Notes: a model not told the origin generated them from the letters alone. A DNA stretch of 64,000 nucleotides from Tribonema minus (GCA_017506865.1 JAFCMP010000020.1:423228-487227); one strand, 5' to 3'. Positions 13,401 to 25,254 are shown, counted from the first letter of the stretch. A program made the numbers and translations.

Positions 13401-16400
13401 GCCGCGCAGCGACGCCGCGGCGGCGGCGCAGCTCGCGGCGGCGACGGGCGCGCTGGCGGTGAGTTGGTGTGTTTGTACGGGTTTATGTAGTGGGTATGGG
13501 GTATGTATAGTCGGTATAGGGTATATAGAGGGTATGGGGTATGTATAATGGGTATGAGGTATGTATAATGGGTACGCATAGTAGGTATGGGTATGGGGTA
13601 TGTGTAGTGGGTAGGGGGTTTGGTGGGTATGGCTCGCCCAGGCGCGCGACGCAGATGCGTAGGAGCGCGCGTGTGTGTGCGGTGCTCGCAAGCACGACGC
13701 GTATCAGCTACATACTTGACACGGCATAGAGGGCGTGCAAGCCGAGTGGGCGGCACGCGCTGCCCTGGAGCACGAGCAGTGGGTATGGGGTATAGTGGGT
13801 ATGGGGCGCACAGGCGCGCGGCGCAGATGCGTAGGCGCGCGCGTGTGTGTGTGCGTAGTGCGCGCAAGCTTGATACACATCGTCTGTGCGCATGCATACG
13901 TACATACATGCATGCGTACATACAGGGCATGTGCCTTCAAGCGCTGCGCGTATCGCCCAGTGCGCCCCCTGCTCTAACCCTAACCCTAAGTGGCTTACAA
14001 GCCATGCGAGCCCTGCCAGTCAGCCGCGCGCTGGCATAGAGCACTGCTGCTGTGGTGCAGCGCGCGGCGGCAAGAATTGCGAAGGCGTTGAATGAGCGTG
14101 TATGTGTGGGTATGGTAGGTATGGGTGTAGTGGGTTCTTTAGGGTTAGGGGTAGGGTTAGGGCTGCGCCTCCGCCCACGCGCCAGGCCCGCTCGATCGCA
14201 CCTTAGTGTGACGCGATCCCGCTGGGTGGGCGCCTGAACTTGCGCTGTTCCTGCATGCGGATGCAGGTGCGGTGTGCTCTCGTCATGTAGTGCACCACCG
14301 TCGTGGACGGGTGCTCGTATCTGACCGTAACTGCCGCGCGCTGGAGGGTGCAGAAGCGTGAGGTTTAGATCCGTGCACGCTGCGACCAAAGTTGTTGGTT
14401 GCGGCGCAGGAGGTGTTGTGCATCTGGTTGGGCAGAGTTGGCGCACCCCCATGCGTATGCACCAGCTTAGCCAACCCTGACCCTAACCCCTGACCTAACC
14501 CCTGACCTCAACGCTTACCCTAATCTAACGTGTGTGCGGTCAGCAACATGCGCGTGAGGCGCGATGCGGCACTCGCAGGAGCTGCGCGCGCCGCGCCGTC
14601 GCACATTGAGTGAGGTTCGCACCCAGCTTGCGGGCTCGTTCGCATCGCCCTCTGAGTGCCGTCACCCTCAGACGTAAGCGCATTCAAAGCCACCCCGCAA
14701 TGCGCCTTGTGCACACGACGCAGGCGTTCCGCGCGCGGCGCCATGACCCCTTCACCTTGAAGTTTGAGATTGAAGTTTGAGGGTGCCTGTCGGCCTCTTC
14801 GGCAGTGCATGCGAACCACCCCTGACACGCCGTGCGCACACGACGCAGGCGTTCCGCGCGTGCCGCCGCGCCCTCCTGGACCTGCGCGCGCGCGCGTTCA
14901 CATTGAAGTTAATCTTGAAATTTAGATAAGCTCAGCTCCGTAGCGCATTACGAAAAAGTCATCAAAAATCACTGAAACGCGCCGTGCCCTCATGTGCATC
15001 GCAGGCGTTCCGCGCGCGCCGCCACGACCTCCTCGACCTGCGCGCGCGCGCGTTCGAGGCGGAGTGGCCCGCCCTGCGGGGCGCGCTGGCGGCGGCGGAG
15101 GCTGGGCTGCTGGGCAGGATCGTGGCCGCGGTGGAGGGGGCGGGCAGCGCGGAGGGGGGTCTCGCGCTGCTGCGGCAGTTCCAGGCGCTGGTGCACAGGT
15201 GCTGAGTAGAGTCAGAGTGACGCATCCACAAGCTTCAGATCATGACGCCAGTAGTTGTGCGCCGTGAATTCTGACCCTTATCTGGACCTGTGATGCCAGT
15301 GGCGTGATGCTGCGGCAGTTCCAGGCGCTGGTGCACAGATGCGGAGCGTATTTGGGGAAGCGGTCGGTGCATTGGCTAGTGGATCAGTTGACTCTGATTC
15401 TGACTCTGATCCGGACCTGTGATGCCAGCGCATTGCCAGCGCGGCGGGGGGCCTTGCGCTGCTGCGGCAGTTCCAGGCGCTGGTGCTGCATTCACGGTGC
15501 ACAACTACTTGCGTCGTGATCTGAAGCTTGTCGGCAGCTGACTGTGACTGTAACCCTAACTCTGACTCTGTTCTGGGCTTGTGATGCCAGTGTGGCACGC
15601 TGCTGCGGCAGGTCCAGGCGCTGGTGCACAGGTGCGCGGCGTATTTGGGGTGACTCTGCCCGCTGCACTGATTGGGCTGCCGCATCTGCTGGTGGCAGGA
15701 AGCTCTCGCAGTATTACAGGGGGTCGGGATGGCGTAAAAGCTCCGCCGCATTGTTGACAGTGTGCGTGCTGCCTTCACGTTACGCGTACACAGCGGCGAC
15801 GACGCGCAAACTTCACACCTGCAAGTGCAACTTCAAATCATCACAGGACGTCCTGCTGTTGCCTGCAGGGAGCCCTTGCAATCTGAACTGGCGGCGCGGG
15901 CGGCGCGCCTGTTTCAGAGCTACGGCGCGGAGTTGGAGGGCGTGCGCGAGGCCTATGAGAGGCAAAAAGACGCGCCGCCCATCGCCAGGCAAGTCACCAG
16001 CTTGAAGTTGGCCATGCGTCGGCAAAGCATTTTTGTGTACATGTTGCTGGTTCCCTAGGCACGCGTTAGCGTCTGTTGCATGTTCTCTTGGTGCCCGCTG
16101 CCCACCTTGATGAGGAAATCATTTTTGCAGGAAGAAAGTTAACGCGGCGTGCATGCTTTGAGCATTAAAATACATGACAACACCACGCATAAGCCCCTGC
16201 CAGAACTTGCTGCCGCTGTATGTATAGAAGTGTTCATTATCTCAGTCACCTTACAACGCTCTATCACGCTACGTCTGACTTCCCCCAGGGGGGCGCCGCC
16301 GGTGGCGGGCCGCATAATGTGGGCGCGGCAGCTGCTGAGGCGTGTGGAGGGGCCCATGCGCCTCTTCAGGGGGGAAGGGGGGGAGGGGGAAGGGGGGGAA

Positions 16401-17491
16401 CAGGGGGTCGCATCTCCGAACTCTTTGGAACACCTACCCGACTCGCGCAAGACCATCAAGTTGCACAACAAGGTGCGCAGTTGAAGTTGGTGGTGCTGCC
16501 GTATGTTCAAGTACTTGAGCGTGTGTGCGTTGCTGCTGTGCCAGCATGCACGTGGGCTCGTGCTGATGCACTATTACTACTGGTGTATGCATACATGCAT
16601 ACATACACACAGATGTCCTCCATACCTTCCAGGTGCGCGCCGTATGCTCAAATGAAGTGTGAGCGCCGTGTTGAGAGCCCTTGTAGAGCACTGCTGCGGC
16701 AGCCCCCTCTGAGGTGCGCACCGTGTGTTAAGATGATGCGTGAGCGGCGAGACGAGAGCCCCAGCGGAGCACTGCTGCAACAGCCCCCTCTGAGCACCGC
16801 CACATTTGTCCCCGCAAACACTTCATGCACAACCGTGCTGCACTCAACACAACGGCGACACTGAACGTAAAATATCGTGGCACTGTTTGACGCGTCGGCA
16901 ATTGCTGCAGCAGCGGCGACCACTGTTATTGGCAACACGCACTGGCAGCTACCTCATTACACCTTGTCACCAGGAGCTCTACGATATTTTGAATCGTTTT
17001 CATTTCATGAAACCTCTCACCGTTGCTGGGTGGTGACTCTCCATTCTCGTCCCCATTCTCCCCCCCCCCCCCCCCCGGCGCGCAGCTCGCGCGCACGCTC
17101 GTCGCCTTCGAGCTCACCTGGGCGGAGGCCTGGCAGAGCACTGCCGCAGCCGCAGCGGACGCCCCCCTCAGCGCCCCCCTCCTCACCCTGACCCCCCCCA
17201 CAACCCCCCCCGACGCCCCCCCCACCTGGGCCGTCAACTGGGACCCCGCTCTCCCCCGCCTCTTCGCCGAGACGCACGCGCTGGCGCGCCTCGGCGGCGT
17301 AGCCGTGCCGGCGGCGGCGGCGGAGGCGCTCGCGCTCGCGCCAGCGCTGCGCGCGCGCCGCCGCGCCGCCGCCGCGCTGCTCGTGCGCTGCGCCGCGCTG
17401 GATGCGGCGGCGCGCGGCGCGCTGCCGCGGGTGGCTGCGCCGCTCGCTGCGGCGCGCATCGCCGCCGTCGACGCTGTGCTCGCCGAGGCCT

Positions 17492-17537
<46 letters not shown>

Positions 17538-20500
17538 GTTGACGTGGAGGAGCCTGGGGGCGGAGGCGTGGCTGCGGCGCGCGGAGGCGGCGGCGGCGGC
17601 GGCGGAGGCGGCGGTGGCGGCGGCGCGCGCGCTGGTTGCGGCGGAGCTGGATGCGGGGCTCGTTGCGGTAGCGCGGACGCCGCTGGTGGCGCTGCCGCGC
17701 GCGCGCTCGCTGACGCCGGAGGCGTTCAGCGCGATGCAGGTATGGCAACTTGGCGCGTGGGTAGGTATGTATGGGGGTCGGTGCGGCGTGGCTGCGCGCG
17801 CCGCTCTTTGCTGTGCACTTTGCAGATGAGTTGTGGCCGTCTGTGCCTCCGGTGAGCCGGAGGCTCTCAGCGCGATGCAGGTATGGGCGCGCGGCGGGTG
17901 GGTATGTGTGTATGTATGGGGCCTGCCCGCGGTGATGCTCATCCTGTGTTTTGTCGTCAGGCGCTCGTGGCTGTCTGTGCCTGATCCTGAGACCATGTAC
18001 TGCGGTTGCGGATGCAGGCGGCAGGGCCTTTCCTGGCGTTCATACTGCGAGCATCTATGCGCTTGGCTGATTCCCAATGTTGTGCATACCTTCGGGACCC
18101 GTGCCTTCAGACCTTTGCAGCAGTGGAGCGCGGTGTTTCAGCCATGTGAGGGCAGCACGCGCAGCCTCCCAGTCCACACCGCAAGGGTTAGGGGTAAGGG
18201 TCGGGGGTGAGGGTTGGCGTTAGAATTCAAACTAGGACAAGGGTGAGGGGTAGGGTTGGAAGTAGGGTTAGGGCATCGTCGCCGTGTCAAGAGCAGCCGT
18301 TGTCGCTCAGCAGATCTCACGCTCACCCCACACGTTAGCGTAACACACTTTTAACAGTATTGGCCCCCTGCAAGCAGCCAGCCGAACTTCGAATTGACGC
18401 TGGCGGTCCTGGCTGGTCTCTCATAGCTTGACCCTCTTGCTGCCTGCGACTCACCCCGTGGCAGCGCTGGGCAACAGTTGCGAAACTTCTCAGCGAACAC
18501 TCGTCTTTCGTCTCACGCCCTCTGTACCTACCTGTCCGCCCATCCTGATTTTGCAGGAAAAGGCGGCCAGAGACGGCACCGCGCTGCTGTCCGCGCGCTG
18601 CGCCCGCGTCATGGCAGCCGTGTCGACGCTCATCACGACGCTTGCCGAGCCCCCCGCCGCCGCCGCCGCCACCGTCGCCGCCACACCCACTGCCGCCACC
18701 GCCACTGCTGCTGACACCAACGCCGTTACAGCCACCTCCGCTGCCAGCGCCGCCGTCGCTGCCGCCGCCACACCCGCTGCCGCTGCCGCCACTGCCGCCC
18801 CCGTGGCGGCCACCACCGCTGCAAGCGCCGCAGCCACACACGCAGCCGCCACAGCAGTGCGCGCGCAGTACCGAGCGCTGCTGTACCAGGCTGTGAGGAG
18901 GTGTGTCAAGGGGGGTCTGATGGAGCTGCGAGCGCGCGTGTGTGCGCGCGGCGGGGGGGCAGGGGGGGGGAGCGCTGGGGGGGGTGCGGGGGGGGGCGCG
19001 GGGGCCCCCCTGTTTGAGGTGGACGTGCAGCTGAGCGTGCCTTCGGTGCGGCTGTGTCCCAGGTGAGGGGGCGTTGTAATGCTCAGTAGGATCTGCATCT
19101 GGACCCCGAATCCTCCTCCTAACCTTCATCTTAACCCTGCTTTGTAACCTGTGTGCGTCGTGTGGATGAAGAGCGTGTGTTGGCAGGGCTAGGGTTAGGG
19201 TTAGGGTTAGGGGCAAGCCTGATTCTGCCCCTCCTAACTGTAAGGGAACGTCACGCCCTTGCAGTTGAAGTGACATGAGGTACCCTTATATGGTAAGCTC
19301 GGTACACACATCTAATTCTTAACAGTAGCCGCGGTTCATCCCTCTGCAGAATTAATGAAACATGAATCGTGAATCACGTTCATGACCTTACAGATGCCCG
19401 GTCGCCCTTTCCTGCTGCTCAATTTCCAGCGTTGCTGACATACGAATCACATTCGTGACCTCTCAGAGTCCCCTTGCCATTTGCTGCTGCTCGATTTCCA
19501 GCGTTGCTGACATAAGTGAATCACATTCTTGAACTCACAGTGTCCCGTTGCCATTTCCTGCTGCTCGATTCCCAGCCTTGCATGAATCACATTCATGGAC
19601 TCACAGAGTCCACTTGCCATTTCCCGCTGCTCGGTTCCCAGCCTCGCTGACACTCAGGCACAATTTCCACCCTTGCTGACATACGTGAATCACATTCTTG
19701 ACCTCACAGTGTCCACTTGCCATACTTCCGCTGCTCGATTCCCAGCCTTGCATGAATCACATTCATGAACTCATGGATACCCCGTTGCCCTTTCTTATTG
19801 CTCAATCCCCAGCCTCGCTGACATACAGGCCTGCATCAACGCCGCTGCACGAGGGGTGCTGCACGCCATCGCACGCATCCCTGACTGGGACCAACTTGAC
19901 GCCAAACCGCCAGACACCATGCCTGAATGTTGCAACGACGGCAGCAACGGTGCTGCCAGTAGCAACACTGCACTTGCTGACGTCGGTAGTGGCGGCGGCA
20001 ACAGCGCTCCCGCACATGCCGTTCTCAAGAGCGGCGGTGGCACCAGTCCTAGTCGCCACACTGAAGTTGCGGCTGGCAGCAGCGGCAGCGGTGGCACCAG
20101 CGGCAGCGGCGGCAACAACGGCGGCACCAACGCCTGCGCCAGCAGCAGCGGCGGCGGCGGCAGCGGCGGCGGCGCCATATTCCGCGCGCTGGCCGCCGAC
20201 ATCGAGGTGGTGAAAATGGTGCTGCTGCTGGCGGGCGCGCTGCACGGCACGGAGCGCGCCGTCGTGCGCTGCCTCGGCGCGTACCGGCGCTACGACTGGC
20301 TGTGGCAGGAGGACAGGGAGGCGGCGCTGGCGCGCTTCGGCAGCAGCGCTCAGCATGGGCTCGAGCGCTACGAGAGCGAGCTGCACCGGTGAGCTTCCAC
20401 GGGTTTTCGGTGACTGCCGCGACAGTTTGCGGCACATGCAGGCATACGTGAGCTTTGCGGACGCACTGCTTTGACGGCTGTCGGGACGGTTTGAGGCGCG

Positions 20501-23500
20501 TGATAGCGATTCGGCAGCAGTGGCGCTCTGCGCGCGCTCGAGCGCTACGAGGGCGAGCTGCACCGGCGAGGCTGCGCGGCTGCGATTGAAGTCATAGTGG
20601 ACGTCACGGTGACGTGGACTTCAAGTTGAAGTGAGGCGCCCAGCATTTTGTAAGTTCTTGTCAGTGCCAATTGTGACTTGCACTTCCAGTTCAAATTGAC
20701 AGGAGCAGTAGAAGCCTTGCGGTTTGTTTTTGTACGGCTGTCCGGAGCACGTGATATTGCACCCGATACCGTGACGAGGTCAATATTGTGGTTCGTCACA
20801 GTGGAATTTCTGGTTTGCTGCTGCTGCACTTGAAGTGGGATTGGCTGTCGAGACGATCTGAAGCGCGCGACGTGCACGCAACAGTGTGACGGAGTTTCGT
20901 TGTACGGCGCGGTAGACTGTTGAGGTTGATTGTTGAGGTTAGCACCCAGGTTTGGGGTCTGCCGTTGCTCTGTGCTCCGTCTCTTTACGGCCTCGCCAAC
21001 TGGCCAGCTGCTGCGCTTGAAGTAGAAATCTTCATACTTCAAGAACGTACTCTCCTGTTGCGACACGCTCCGCACTGCTCATGCGCACGCGTCTCTGGGC
21101 CCTCCCTCACTCCACAGATTCGCCCATCTTCAAGACGAGATAGCGGCGCTGCGCCCCCACCACGACGTGGGGCCGCTGCGCTACTATGGAACGCTCTGCG
21201 TTGCTCATGCGCACATGCCTCCGGGCTCTCATCGCCCCTCTCTCTCATTTCACAGATTCGCCCACCTGCAAGACGAGATAGCGGCGCTGCGCCCCCACCA
21301 CGACGTGGGGCCGCTGCGGCTGATCGCTGCCAACCTCAAGTTGCAGTTGCGCGGCGAGGCGCAGGCGTGGCGCCAGGGCTACGCGCAGCTGCTGCACGCG
21401 CGCGCGCACGCTCAGCTCACGGCGACGTCGGACTACATCCGCGTAGCAACCTCGCGGCTCTCAGCCTCGGTGAGCATGACGTCTATCTGTCAGGATCAGT
21501 ATGCAGCAAGAACAACGATCCTTGCTGGCCCCAGCGCAACCTCTCACACTACCTTTGCCCTAGTCCTCATCATAACCCTAGATAGGCATTGTAACCCTAG
21601 ATAGGGCGCGCGCACGCTCAGCTCACAGCCACGTCGGACTACACTCGCGCAGCAACCTCGCGGCTCTCAGCTTCGGTGAGAATGCACCTTTGCTGGCCCC
21701 GGACGTGATCTTCACCCAACCTTGCCCTAGCTAGTCCTTGATGCCAGATGTCAATTCTGGATAGGCCGTGCGCACGCTCAGCTCACGGCAACGTCGGGCT
21801 ACATCCGCGCAGCAACCTCGCGACTCTCAGCCTCGGTGAGCATGCTGCGCAGCGATTGATGCGAGAATTGAATTTGAGCAGGCCCCTGGAGCCTAGTTGG
21901 CACCGAACCTTGCCCTAGTCCTGGTGTTAAACCTCGGTCCTCATATAGATAGGGCGTGCACGCACTCAGCTCACAGCGACGTCGGACTACATTCGCGCAG
22001 CAACCTCGCGGCTTTCAGCTTTGGTGAGCATGACGTGCAATACTTGGGAGGAAGCAGGAAATCTGACCCCTAACCCTAACCCTAGTTCAGCTCACGGCCA
22101 CGCCGGACTACATTCGCGCAGCAACCTCGCGGCTCTCAGCCTTGGTGAGCATGGCAATATATCTATCGGGGGTCTTGAACAGCACATCATCTGCATGAGA
22201 ATGGACGAGGGCTGACCCCCGGGCGGAGCCTACCCTCTCACCGCAGTCCTCACTGTAACTATAGAATAAACTGCGTGCGCCTTCAGCTTACGGCGACGTC
22301 GGACAATATCCGCGCAGCAGCCTCGCAGCTCTCAACCTTGGTGAGCCTACCCCCAACCCGAAACCCCTAACCCTGACCCTCACCCCAACCGTCCGGACTG
22401 TTGCGCAGCAATCACGTGAGATTGGATGAGGGCTGACCCGCACCCCTTACCAAAGTCCTAACTGTGGCCCTAACTTCTACTACACCTCATCAGATGTACT
22501 GATGATGAGCCTTGGACCGTCATGGCAGCCGTTTTCAGCTCAAGAAGCTGCAGCTGCTGCTGGCAAGCTACTGTCGCACAGTACGTTGGCGTACACCTGA
22601 CCTCCATTTGTATGCACAGTGGCGCTCAGTTGTACTCAGTCTGTACTGCATCTGTTCTTCACCTGCACTTCTCACATCTGCAAGCCCCACGAAAGCTTTG
22701 CTGCAGCAAGGGGAAATACGCATGGCCCATGCGCAGCACATGTATGTCTTGTACAAACCAGTTTAGTTCACCCACATTACTCCTGTCCTCTGTACCCCGC
22801 CTGTACTGCACAGATCGATGATGCTGACAGCGCGGCTACGGCGGAAGCAACCCTGCGGCAACTGGCCATCCGAGAAGGTTCCATGGATGCAGAAGAGCTC
22901 ATGCCACTGCAGGAGATGTACCGCGCCCTCGACAGGTGCACTATTCGCTGGCAACTGACATTCAATACAACAAATTGTGTGTGTGTGGCGAGTGTTACCT
23001 ATGACAAGAGCAGCGGGGTCCGCTGAACGTGATGCATAGAGATTGTCACCATTGACCACGATAAAACGTGAGGCACATCTGGAAACGAGCGTGTTCATTA
23101 CTGACCCTCATTCAATTTCTAACGCTAAGTGAAACAAATGCGCCTTTTGCACACTTGCAAGAAGAGCGGGTCGCCGCATGCAGCCACGTCACGACACAAG
23201 CAATCTGCAGGGGGCACAAAGTACTACAGTTGGTTGTGGAGCCCCTTGATTGCTTGCAGGCCACGCGGTGTACTGTATTGTGGCTTGTACTCTGGACTGT
23301 ACACTGTACTGGGCGGCGCCTCGCCTCGACAGCAGCGTCGTCTCAACAGCAGCAGCCCGTAGGGACTCATAGGGACTCATACGCCCGGTTGCATCACGCA
23401 CTGCGCAATTCACACGGATTGTGTACTGTACCATTACCATGGGTTGTGCTTTATTACTTCCGCTTGAGGGGCGGAAACCCTATGAAAAAGCAAGGATGCA

Positions 23501-23902
23501 GCTCTGGCGCCTGTGTCAGGCGTGTGCTCATGCGCATTTGTGACCCCAATTGGACGCATGCGCTACCTACACTACATATAAAACGGCCACGGACCGCCAG
23601 GCCAACTGCAGATGAGCTTCCAGGACTTTGATTTGTACTCGTCTGTGTACTGTACCGCGCACTTTTATTGGGTTAAACATGAGTTAATGAGGGACTCGCC
23701 CCTAATTGCCTCACACGCTGCAGCGCACACGGCCGGTGTACCATACCATGTTCTGATCTGTACTGTGCGCTGTACTGTGTACTAATCTCTAATGCACGTG
23801 TGCAGGCACGACTGTGGCACGGGCCTGATGGGCACCGAGGAGGCGCACACCCTGGCAACGCTCCGCGCGCGCTGGCACCGGCTGCAGCGCAGGAGCCGGG
23901 AG
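10433..23902 (+). CDS. axonemal outer-arm dynein heavy chain, tail exons 1-11 only
   Basis: Exons placed by eye: 10433-11914, 12697-13458, 15005-15198, 15869-15988, 16289-16472, 17086-17739, 18557-19062, 19813-20388, 21256-21469, 22814-22935, 23806-23902. All phases fit, giving about 1637 codons. Diagnostic tail blocks appear in order: QIFFYC; ILHLCALTHEWCDQIDDCL; ALWRRRARELAALSAQL; LWDKDF then LNQAYQEHY; FAELDAFCRR; APPVAGRIMWARQLL; ALTWRSLGAEAWL; FEVDVQLSVPSVRLCP; IFRALAADIEVVKMVLLL; YRRYDWLWQEDREAAL. The FFYC start and later blocks fit the DNAH5/DNAH8 (gamma-type outer arm) group best. This region binds intermediate chains and neighbouring heavy chains. Exons carry Ala, Gly and Ser inserts absent from most homologues. 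Intron 4 has a GC donor (GCCAG|GCAAGT). After 23,902 no linker, AAA or stalk exon was found, so the gene is a tail fragment here. Confidence 0.9.
12348..12583 (+). repeat. two partial copies of the 5' edge of dynein exon 2
   Basis: Copies at about 12348-12395 and 12527-12583 repeat the start of exon 2 (CACCAGCGCGATG followed by a Lys/Ala-coding stretch) ahead of the true exon at 12697. The second copy keeps an AG just before the exon-like part. Confidence 0.75.
13459..13870 (+). repeat. GGGTATGGGGTATGTAT minisatellite and adjoining duplication in intron 2
   Basis: From about 13,490 to 13,620 the intron is built of variants of GGTATGGGGTATGTATA. Next comes a segment of about 70 bp (near 13,620-13,690, containing CGCAGATGCGTAGG) that recurs near 13,795-13,870. 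Confidence 0.8.
13974..14523. repeat. telomere-like words in intron 2, both orientations
   Basis: CCCTAA units at 13974-13990, TTAGGG units at 14132-14163, and degenerate CCCTAA/CCTGAC units at 14473-14523. They are short and interrupted. Confidence 0.8.
14718..14895 (+). repeat. two partial copies of the 5' edge of dynein exon 3
   Basis: GACGCAGGCGTTCCGCGCG occurs at about 14724 and 14842, then genuinely at 15001 where exon 3 starts. Each copy keeps the CAG acceptor and 25 to 60 nt of exon-like sequence. The copies include a preceding piece with CACACGACGC. Confidence 0.85.
15164..15635 (+). repeat. 3' edge of dynein exon 3 followed by three copies
   Basis: The exon end CTGCTGCGGCAGTTCCAGG plus GTGCACAG is repeated near 15307-15340, 15455-15490 and 15597-15635. 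Spacing is about 145 bp and TCTGACTCTG-type filler lies between copies. The last copy keeps a GT donor and the second has AT in its place. Confidence 0.85.
16631..16797 (+). repeat. tandem duplication in intron 5
   Basis: Two copies of about 80 bp (from AGGTGCGC to AGCCCCCTCTGAG). The GAGCACTGCTGC part resembles exon 6 near 17,130, so this may be another exon-derived copy. Confidence 0.7.
16960..17010 (+). repeat. short interspersed repeat, copy 1
   Basis: CTTGTCACCAGGAGCTCTAC followed by a TTTTGAATCGTTTTCATT-like tail. Related copies lie near 24005 and 36900. It sits just before exon 6. Confidence 0.6.
17848..17920 (+). repeat. copy of the 3' edge of dynein exon 6
   Basis: GCCGGAGG...CAGCGCGATGCAG|GTATGG at the end of exon 6 (to 17739) recurs here with the donor kept and with a similar GTGGGTATG intron start. 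Confidence 0.8.
18183..19212 (+). repeat. telomere-like words flanking dynein exon 7
   Basis: Degenerate GGGTTAGGG words at 18183-18276 in intron 6, and a cleaner run of about four TTAGGG units at 19187-19212 in intron 7. The exon between (18557-19062) is unaffected. Confidence 0.75.
19395..19812 (+). repeat. array of copies of the 5' edge of dynein exon 8
   Basis: About five copies of a 65-100 bp unit: TGCTGCTCGATTCCCAG, then CCTTGCTGACATAC, then GAATCACATTC and a CTCACAGAGTCC tail. The exon 8 start at 19813 is the last unit. Each repeat therefore ends with an acceptor-like tract and the first dozen or so exon bases. Confidence 0.9.
20522..20572 (+). repeat. copy of the 3' edge of dynein exon 8
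   Basis: CGAGCGCTACGAGNGCGAGC with CTGCACCGG repeats the exon 8 end at 20362-20388. Here the donor reads CG|GCGAGG, so GT is lost. Confidence 0.85.
21066..21182 (+). repeat. copy of the acceptor region and first 60 nt of dynein exon 9
   Basis: The stretch CTCATGCGCACGCGTC to CTCCACAG|ATTCGCCCATC and on to GGGGCCGCTGCG is a near copy of 21200-21320, about 145 bp upstream. Both acceptor CACAG and exon sequence are kept. The copy then diverges, so it cannot replace the full exon. Confidence 0.9.
21606..22345 (+). repeat. five in-phase copies of the end of dynein exon 9 (candidate 54-nt mini-exons)
   Basis: After exon 9 (ends 21469) the sequence encoding LTATSDYIRAATSRLSAS recurs near 21619, 21780, 21968, 22088 and 22286. 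Each copy is 54 nt, open in the same frame, preceded by CAG and followed by GTGAG. Changes are mostly silent or conservative: D to G, D to N, S to P, S to L. Filler between copies carries CCCTAG and CCCTAA words. Inclusion of any copy would be phase 0 to phase 0. Confidence 0.85.
22066..22395 (+). repeat. telomere-like words inside the exon 9 array
   Basis: CCCTAACCCTAACCCTAG at 22066-22085 and degenerate CCCTAACCCTGACCC near 22352-22395. They sit immediately before or after exon-like copies. Confidence 0.75.
23455..23480 (+). repeat. short interspersed motif CGCTTGAGGGGCGGAAACCC
   Basis: The same motif recurs near 24070 (slightly changed) and 25648. Near 24070 it lies just downstream of the GAGCTCTACGAT repeat, so both may be parts of one non-autonomous element. 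Confidence 0.55.
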
Positions 23903-24004
23903 GTGAGCGCTGACGCAGCTGATATGACCTTGACACTAGCCCTAACGAACGTTCATATATGCGACCACGGTTTTGGTGGAAGGCACTTACGGCTAACCAC
24001 TCCT

Positions 24005-24090
24005 TGTCACCTAGAGCTCTACGATCTTTTGATTCGTTTCCATATGTGTATATGTGTAAATGTATTTTTGCTTGAGGGGCGAAAACACTG
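24005..24090 (+). repeat. short interspersed repeat, copy 2 (longest)
   Basis: CTTGTCACCTAGAGCTCTAC, then GATCTTTTGATTCGTTTCC and, 30 bp later, GCTTGAGGGGCGAAAAC. It combines both interspersed motifs of this window. Confidence 0.6.
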
Positions 24091-24910
24091 TACCATATAG
24101 AATGTGTGCGGCGTAGACACCTTGCCGTTGGCGACTGGCTCCCAGCGCACGCAGGGTGCGCTCAAGCGCATCCCGTTCCCACCCAACTACTGTTACCACT
24201 ACTGCTACTGCTCCCACTGTAGTGCTACCAGGCAGGAGTTCACACAATGTTGACATATAATGTTTGTAAGCGGGAGGCGACTCAGAGCTGACTGGATCTT
24301 GACCCTAGCCCTAAGCTAGTGCTACCCTGTAAGGCCTATGTGCAGTACACAGCACATTGACAACGGCTTGGCGTACGTGACTGTAAGGCGACTCAGAGGG
24401 CCACATGGTGGCTGCGCTCAGATGATGAGCGCTGACACGCGTGTCACTGGTGGCACTGCGTGCCACTGGTGGCACTGCTCAGCCCTTTGTGTTGAATTTT
24501 GTAAAACGGTCATTTGCTAAGGACGCACTGCGTGCATGCACAAGTCTCGCGCACCAGCCCTTGTTCGTCACCCTGACCACTCACCTATCGCCTACCCTTA
24601 CCAAGCCATCACTGTCTACTGCAAGCACACCCGCTGACGGACGGCACGCTACATCAATTCTACGACACTGCAACACCGCTGTAACCGCTGAGCGCTGCAC
24701 AAGCCCTAACTCTACTTCAAAACGCGTTTGTGCAGGGCACGTAGTCTCTGATTGCAATGTTGTGCGGGGCAAAAAACACACGGCTACGTATGCATGCATC
24801 TGCGACATTGTGCTGAACAGGCAGTCAGTTGCCGAACAAAGCCTGTCTCGCGTCCAACATGGACGCCGCGCAGCTGCTGCTACGTGCAACACGCACACAA
24901 ATCGCAGCTG

Positions 24911-24990
24911 ATCCTAGGGTTAGGGTTTGGGTTAGCTTTAGGGATACCCTTAAGGGTTAGGGTTAGAGTTAAGGTTAGGGTTAGGGCTAG
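24911..24990 (+). repeat. telomere-like TTAGGG stretch
   Basis: The longest such stretch in the window, about 80 bp with roughly ten TTAGGG or one-off units. It is internal, followed by unique sequence on both sides. Confidence 0.85.
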
Positions 24991-25254
24991 CAGCGCCGCG
25001 CGCCGTGCAAGTGCCTGGCGTATTAGACGGTGCATGTGAGATTGCCTGTGTGCTCGCTCGCTCAGTAGATTGCGCGCACCGACGCAGACGCGACACCAAC
25101 CCATGCGCACATGTCAATACTCTGCACAGCGCTGCGCTGGACCGCCTTCGGTGCGCACACAAGACGGGCTGCACGACATCAGCGCCTGAGCTCGCTCGGC
25201 CCTCGTACGTAACTTCAACGCTGCAGGTCAGGGAGGCAGTCCGCGCGCACGCAA

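Noticed and set aside
16926-18077. Long minus-strand frame over dynein exon 6
   Set aside because: Crosses introns and exon with no homology; same GC-rich shadow effect.
19395-19812. CRISPR-like array
   Set aside because: Units are degenerate and of uneven length, lack unique spacers, and contain the edge of a dynein exon in a eukaryotic intron.
24911-24990. True chromosome end
   Set aside because: The TTAGGG stretch is short, degenerate and internal, with unique sequence and genes on both sides, and other runs have the opposite orientation.
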